Assembly: GCA_949825025.1 (NCBI GenBank)
Contig: OX463781.1
Coordinates: 25,187,047-25,251,046, forward strand
Reading direction: 5' to 3'
Source of the DNA: Siphlonurus alternatus
Taxonomy: Eukaryota; Arthropoda; Insecta; Ephemeroptera; Siphlonuridae
Length of the DNA: 64,000 nt
Shown here: piece after piece, positions 60,001 to 64,000 of the stretch
Layout: each line of letters starts with the position of its first letter
Numbering within the stretch: the stretch's first letter is position 1
Made by a program: the position numbers and the translations under genes
Notes under the pieces: model-generated
Databases searched by the model: none
The model's input: the letters and a program-made list of their open reading frames with translations, nothing else
What the model was told of the DNA's origin: nothing

Positions 60001-60473
60001 ATATTTCGGGGGGGGGGGGGTGGCTCTGCAGCTCTTTCAGCCTCCACACCCCCTGGATCCGCGCCTGGTTCCACAGCATCAAGCTAAAGGTGAGTTATTC
60101 TGTAACATTATTGTTTATTGTACTCACCAATCCGCCACCTGCGGAGTGCAGCAACACGGTATGTCCTTCTGCGAGACCGGCCACTTCAAAGAGCAGCATG
60201 TAGGCCGCGAGTGCATTGAGAGCGAGGGCTGCAGCGTCTTGGCAAGAGAGGTCGGCAGGCAGCGGGAAGGCGAGATTTGCGGGCACGGCGACTAGCTCGG
60301 CCCAAGCACGAAACTCGGGTAGACACACCACCAGCTGACCAGGGGTGAAGCCCTCAACGCCAGCACCCACAGATACTACTTCTCCTGCACACTCAGAGCC
60401 CAGGATGAAAGGGGTCTTGGGTGGGGCGTCGATTGCACCCTGTCGGACCATCAGGTCCTGGAAGTTGAGGCCG
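45014..60473 (-). CDS. VAT1L: VAT1-like protein (VAT1L), MDR/quinone-oxidoreductase family; 5' exon not found
   Basis: A member of the zinc-free medium-chain dehydrogenase group related to synaptic vesicle protein VAT-1. Exons in transcript order: 60473-60128, 50917-50775, 49430-49327, 48420-48365, 45942-45748, 45368-45098, then probably 45036-45014. All phases agree. The first seen exon opens GLNFQDLMVRQG (GroES-like domain); HSAGGG starts the NADPH-binding fold, followed by KHEAIKDRFDHL, DIVLDCLCG, LLKPMGKYILYG, SSNVVTGETKSFFS, VDKVSPIKLFDENK and KPIVDSTWALEDVPEAM. These match vertebrate VAT1L better than VAT1. The tail is a Lys/Glu/Asp-rich segment of some 60 residues. About 75 N-terminal residues (GFGG-type start) are missing; I found no such exon up to 64000, so it is either outside or overlooked. 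The end is uncertain: a consensus donor at 45097-45092 implies a 61-base intron and an ending ERPSLE, but reading through would stop at 45042. Catalytic activity of VAT1L is not established. Confidence 0.9.
45974..46731. mobile_element. Foldback element in VAT1L intron
   Basis: Ends AATGGTTGGGATTCACAAAG and a close complement, followed by AGTTAAGGAGCG in both arms. The middle includes GATATTTTAAGAGCTAATAAACG-like sequence recalling TTAA family A. No coding content. The ends are related to the hairpin at 25306-25440. Confidence 0.6.
47173..47300 (+). mobile_element. hAT-like element, left end only
   Basis: CAGTGGCGTGCGGTGAC followed by a GC-rich GGGGCCCCGAGGGGC and a GCCGGAGGCGCGATTTTTTT block shared with 57590-57630 and 43440-43475. 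No matching right end was found. The intron stretch 47300-48364 has no gene I can support. Confidence 0.45.
48505..49137. mobile_element. TTAA MITE family B in VAT1L intron
   Basis: Arms match 16498-17161 (TTTCGGAGGC, TCTATGATGAATTC, AAATCCTTATGGG). The ends are eroded, with poly(A)/poly(T) growth at about 48530 and 49130. It separates two VAT1L exons. Confidence 0.7.
49908..50316. mobile_element. TTAA-flanked MITE, family E, in VAT1L intron
   Basis: A 409-base inverted repeat with TTAA at 49904-49907 and 50317-50320. Ends are GATAGTTGAGTG and CACTCAATCACC. Arm marks include GATTATGAGTTTCTCTAGC and AGGCATAAAAACTTAATC. Confidence 0.8.
50918..52741. other. VAT1L intron stretch without recognised features
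   Basis: AT-rich intron sequence. It contains a 42-base hairpin (GAGCTCTATAC/GTATAGAGCTC, 51597-51640), a short CT repeat near 51801, and A runs at about 52525-52546 and 52677-52724. No exon or family repeat was recognised. Confidence 0.6.
52742..53903. mobile_element. hAT-like element enclosing a TTAA MITE
   Basis: Ends CAGAGCGTACTT(TA)AGTAGGAGGCC and complement; CTGAAAC flanks both sides (52735-52741, 53904-53910), seven identical bases of a probable 8-bp duplication. The left end is split by the TTAA MITE. The interior is non-coding and includes CATGCGCAG and TGACGTCA motifs. Confidence 0.75.
52756..53119. mobile_element. TTAA MITE family A, full copy inside a hAT element
   Basis: 364 bases, about as intact as 15025-15389, flanked by TTAA (52752-52755, 53120-53123). 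It sits in the left terminal repeat of the hAT-like element, so it inserted later. Confidence 0.88.
53961..54126. mobile_element. Short hAT-type MITE (CAGGCGCGGATCC end)
   Basis: 166 bases from CAGGCGCGGATCCAAGGG to CCCTGAATCCGCCCCTG. Flanking octamers GTTACAAG and GTTATAGG match at six positions. The same family as 59918-60067. Confidence 0.7.
54518..54880. promoter_or_regulatory. GC- and CpG-rich island inside VAT1L intron
   Basis: In AT-rich surroundings this stretch has GCCGGCCGGCGCG, GCGGGCGGAGGGGCGCGG and many CpGs. It could be an internal promoter, an unrecognised first exon or an old GC-rich repeat. The plus-strand open frame across it (88 residues) has no recognisable domain. From 54880 to 57515 I see only AT-rich intron sequence. 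Confidence 0.35.
57516..58432. mobile_element. 0.9-kb hAT-type non-autonomous element, exact 8-bp duplication
   Basis: Ends CAGTGGCGGTTCGTGG and CCACGAGCCGCCACTG, flanked by TGAACTGG on both sides (57508-57515, 58433-58440). A GC-rich GGGGGGCGGAGCCCCCC hairpin lies near the left end. No transposase. The intron between 58441 and 59917 has no recognised feature. Confidence 0.88.
59918..60067. mobile_element. 150-bp hAT-type MITE, exact 8-bp duplication
   Basis: CAGGCGCGGACC to GGATCCGCGCCTG, flanked by GTTCCACA on both sides (59910-59917, 60068-60075). It ends only 60 bases from the donor of the first seen VAT1L exon. Confidence 0.9.
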
Positions 60474-61019
60474 CTGTGGACATAAGACACAAAACCCGAT
60501 TAAACAACTCAATTGCTACGGAGAATCTGATCAAAAATATTTATTCCAATACAAGTGCATCAGTTAGCCTACTGAAATTTGCCGGAGGGAATTTTAATTT
60601 TTTGAAAATATCAGCACATGCAGGGCTTCATTATAAATAGGACAACACCGCAAGCATCAGCAACTGTGCATATACGATTGTATAATATTTGAATGCAGAA
60701 GATAAGTAGAAACTTTAACTACATAGGATTGCTATAAGAAGCTTTGTTTTCAGATTTCATTCCATTTGATATATTTTAACAGGGAAATATGCATAGAATA
60801 TATTATATAATGCATGCAGTATTTTATTAGTGGGAAACCTGAAACTCGATCTGAAGTATTGCATGCTTATAAAACTCAATTTATTAACACTATCTTTCCT
60901 AAATTTTATTAAAACAGTTGTCATGTATCGGGTACTGTACATGCATATCAATTTCTAAAAAAAAATATATATATATAATAATTAATTATAATTAAAGTAA
61001 TAATGGACAACCTGCAAGA

Positions 61020-61290
61020 TTTTTTTTATTGCAGAAATGAATGGGCACCAAATTATGCTACTCTGATTTCTTTCATTTTCTTTTTTACTCCCGAAACTAT
61101 TTTTAAATAATTATTGCATGTTCTGTAAATTTTGAAATTTTGTTGGCCCCCCTGGATTCTTAATAAAAAGAATAGGTGAAAGATAGGGCTTAGACGCCTC
61201 CAGGGGGCGTGAACGCACTTTCAATAATTATTTAAAAATAGTTTCAGGACTAAAAAAATAAAAAATATTCAGAGTAGCATAATTTGACAT
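61020..61290. repeat. Foldback MITE related to 21871-22200
   Basis: Arms share TTATTGCAGAAATG, GTAGCATAATTTG and AAACTATTTTTAAATAATTATT with their complements, around GGCGCC-type sequence (CGCCTCCAGGGGGCG). The region 60480-61019 and 61290-62114, upstream of the first seen VAT1L exon, has no exon I can identify. Confidence 0.55.
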
Positions 61291-62114
61291 AATAAAAAAT
61301 TCATGTATTATCAAATTGTTTTGGTTGCATAATTTGCAAACATGTCACGTCAACTTGATGACCCAAAATAGAAAATTTACAGAAAATGAAATCAGCGTAT
61401 TCATTTTTTGTTGTTAATTAAAAAAAAAAAAATGCGATTTTTTTCTGGAGTTTTACGTCACATTTTAAAAAAAATCAGTGTTGTAAGCTAGTATAGGACT
61501 CGATTGAGACAGATATATAGGGGTCTTTTGATAAACATAATGATATAATATAGCTCCACCACAAAGTTTTGCCATTCATGAAAGCAATTTCGCCACTCAC
61601 AAGAAAAGTTAGGCCAAAAGGTGAAGAAAAAGGAAAAAATGCAATGCTATTTGCCACACCAGCAACACAATGGACAGACTGTTTGGTGGCCTACAGTAGT
61701 GCCTGCCGGCCATCTCTAACCTGGAAGGCCACAGTTCAAACTAGTCAAGTGAAAGCAAGGGGCGCGAATGGACATTCCAAGCACAGGAAGCAATGCACAA
61801 ACAAACCAGTCAAGAACTGTCAAGAACATACAAACGAGAGCCGCTAGCAGTGCAATAAAAGTTGTTACACATACTTGATGATGATGACAGCTGTTAGAAA
61901 GGATGATTTTTACAGACAGATAATAGAATTTATAGAATAACAGTACGCAAGCATTGCAAGATTGTAGCGTTGCTCTGAAAATATTTTCTCTGCCAACTCA
62001 GGGACACTTTTTTTTTCGCATATTGAAAGGAAGTTTCAAAACAATACCGGCGTGTACAAGCCGAATTTTGAGGTATATTATACAGCAGTGAAGATAAAAA
62101 TAGAACAAAAAATC

Positions 62115-62445
62115 AATGACAAGCTTCAACTTAAAAATGCCGCAGCGCCGCATTCTGACATCGCTCCATAAGGTTTGTTAGGAGAAAAATCTTATTTATT
62201 TTTTCATTCAAATTCTATGCTGCACAAAATCTCGAATATTTTTTATGTCGTGTAAAGTGATCTTTCCCGTGGCTCATATGAATTATTAATCTTGCCCTTC
62301 ATAAGAACCGTCGGAAAAAATTAAAAACCAGGTACCGCTGGGTTAAAGGATAGGAAGCTTGATAGAACATGTCGTCGCACGCAGTTCGCGCGCTAGATTT
62401 TCATTGGCTGAGAGAATTGTGTCGTCAATGTTAAAGCTTCTCATT
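62115..62445. repeat. 331-bp dispersed repeat, copy 2
   Basis: Same length and nearly the same sequence as 19173-19503. The differing bases are few, so the copies are recent relative to the eroded MITEs around them. Confidence 0.8.
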
Positions 62446-63169
62446 GTAATATAATTTTACATTCTGTTCAGCCGGTGAAACACATTTTCACATCTTCGCA
62501 GCTAAACCAGAAATCTCCAAGAAAAGGTTTTTCAGAAATAATAGGTGCTATATTTTTTCAATGTGCCTCACACAAGGGGAAAGGGGTATATTGGCGATTA
62601 AATCTCTTCTCGCGCACCTAAAACAAGTATTTGACTATATTCACGGGTACAACTATACCCGAAGTCCTAAGCGTAAGTCTTTGATACCATGAAAAATAAA
62701 AACGAATGAATTCTTTTGGCACTAATTCGATTTTATCTGTATAGGTCTACACAATTACGAGAGAACAACGAACGGTGGTGTAGGTAGAAGTTTGCAAATA
62801 TAAAAAAAGAATATTATTACAAAAAAACTACATCATATTATATATGCCGAAACTGTAAAAAACCACCAAAAATAAAAAAAAAAAATGTCCAACATATCGA
62901 TATTAATAATTCATGCATACAGTATTAAAATACAAACATTTCATTCGAGGTTTTTAATCTTACTTCCTCTCTGATTAATTAAAGCAAGAGATTGATAAAT
63001 GTTACAAAATGCATGAATCATTGCAATGAACAGAATTATGAGATATTCTGGTAATGTGATTTGACAATATGCGAGTACTTTTATAAAATAATAGGTCTGG
63101 ATGGAGCCAACTTTAGCCAGCCAGCATGACTGTTGGGAATTCCTACCATGCACCAGTCTAGTTGTCTGG

Positions 63170-63540
63170 GTGGATGGTTCAAGGGTAGAAGGGGGGATAA
63201 AAGTGAGCTCGTGACTCGATAAAAGTTTGAGTGAGTCTACTGCTGCTGCTGTCTGTGTATTACGATCGCGCGCGTGTGAGCGCGAGAGAAGGAGGAGGTT
63301 CAGCGCCCGTAGCCTCAGACGGCGGTATTGATTGCCCGGTGGTGGCGCACACGACACGAGTGCAGCAGCAGTAGCAGCTGCCTTCGCCTGTACTGTACAG
63401 ACGTGGTGGCGCCTATGGGGAGGTCAACGCCCCTTCCTTGTGGCTAACTTACAGGTGGCTGCTACTACTTTACAGACGGAAAGGAAGCAAATGCCTCTTT
63501 TTACCAACACGCCCATTCAAGCGAGTCTCCTATGCTGCTA
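63170..63540. other. CpG-containing, less AT-rich stretch near window end
   Basis: Contains GATCGCGCGCG and CAG/CTG-type runs (GCAGCAGCAGTAGCAGC). It may be promoter or 5' UTR of VAT1L, given its position upstream on the minus strand, and a consensus donor (GTAAGTTAG on the minus strand near 63450) is present. There is no GFGG-type VAT1L N-terminus here. The remaining 63541-64000 is AT-rich, with another donor-like GTAAGT on the minus strand at about 63975. Confidence 0.25.
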
Positions 63541-64000
63541 CTGCTCTGCTGTTTAATTTTTTTTTTCAATAACTCATACCAAAGTTCGACTAGGTTAAAC
63601 AAACTATTATCAATTTTTCGGTTCGAAATTTCTCAATTTAGATGACTGTAATGTTAATTGCAATTAATTGCCGACGCAGGAAACAGGAAATATATAATGA
63701 CGTAATAATGAGAAGTCACGTGAATCATGTTTAATTTATCAATTTTTATCACTAGGAAAAACAAAGCACGATACGAATACAAAAAATACCAAGTAATAAT
63801 TATAAATTATATGTTTTCAAACCCTTTTTTCTCTGTTTTTCAAACATCATAAAACTATTGATTGTTTTAATTGACAAAAGAAAAATGCTTCACAATAAAA
63901 ATTGGTGGAATGTTTTGGACGCTGCGTAAAACTGAAACGTTAACTGACAATAATTAACATTTCGAGACAAGAAACTTACGGTGATTACTAAAACGAAAAT

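Noticed and set aside
63290..63357. VAT1L N-terminal exon in the CpG-containing region
   Set aside because: Minus-strand frames here lack the RAVVLTGFGG-type start of the family and do not end in the phase needed to join the exon at 60473.

Overview
The window is nuclear DNA from an animal. Three split genes have clear metazoan relatives: a retinoblastoma-family (p107/p130) gene, mitochondrial ribosome-binding factor A (RBFA), and a VAT1-like quinone-oxidoreductase family gene (VAT1L). They have GT-AG introns from about 60 bases to about 9 kb. The DNA is AT-rich, with long TA and A/T runs and little coding sequence. An invertebrate such as a sponge, cnidarian or mollusc fits, but nothing seen fixes the phylum. 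I see no bacterial-type operons, tRNA genes or CRISPR arrays. The only ribosomal RNA sequence is 5S-derived and sits inside SINE-like repeats.

Layout. At 1-2700 is the first coding exon of the RB-family gene (minus strand, running off the left edge), with E2F-like sites upstream, beside a foldback repeat and a LINE tail. At 2709-12471 is a nested palindrome of almost 9.8 kb with TA at both ends. Each 4.2-kb arm holds its own 3.3-kb inverted repeat, and every sub-arm carries a 5S-derived SINE-like segment. At 12.5-16 kb are nested copies of a GC-rich MITE (ends GAGTGCGTTTG), hAT-type MITEs and a LINE tail. At 16-23 kb are hAT-like and TTAA-flanked MITEs and an orphan THAP-like exon. At 23.4-26.0 kb is an element with 15-bp repeats in its inverted ends. 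At 27.5-32.5 kb is a 5.07-kb element whose interior is a palindrome of 89-bp tandem repeats.

RBFA occupies 33.4-39.6 kb on the plus strand in six exons. Its first intron carries a TTAA MITE split by a 5S-SINE and another MITE split by a LINE fragment with an RNase H domain. VAT1L runs convergently on the minus strand from 60.5 to 45.0 kb. Its 5' exon is not found, and its introns are full of hAT and TTAA MITEs, several with exact 8-bp target duplications.

The three genes do not form a functional cluster. They stand for cell-cycle control (RB family), assembly of the mitochondrial small ribosomal subunit (RBFA) and an NADPH-binding MDR-family protein (VAT1L). The rest is mostly a record of nested, mainly non-autonomous DNA transposons. 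No intact transposase or reverse transcriptase was found. Coordinates of repeats come from reading by eye and may be off by a few bases; splice junctions were checked for phase.
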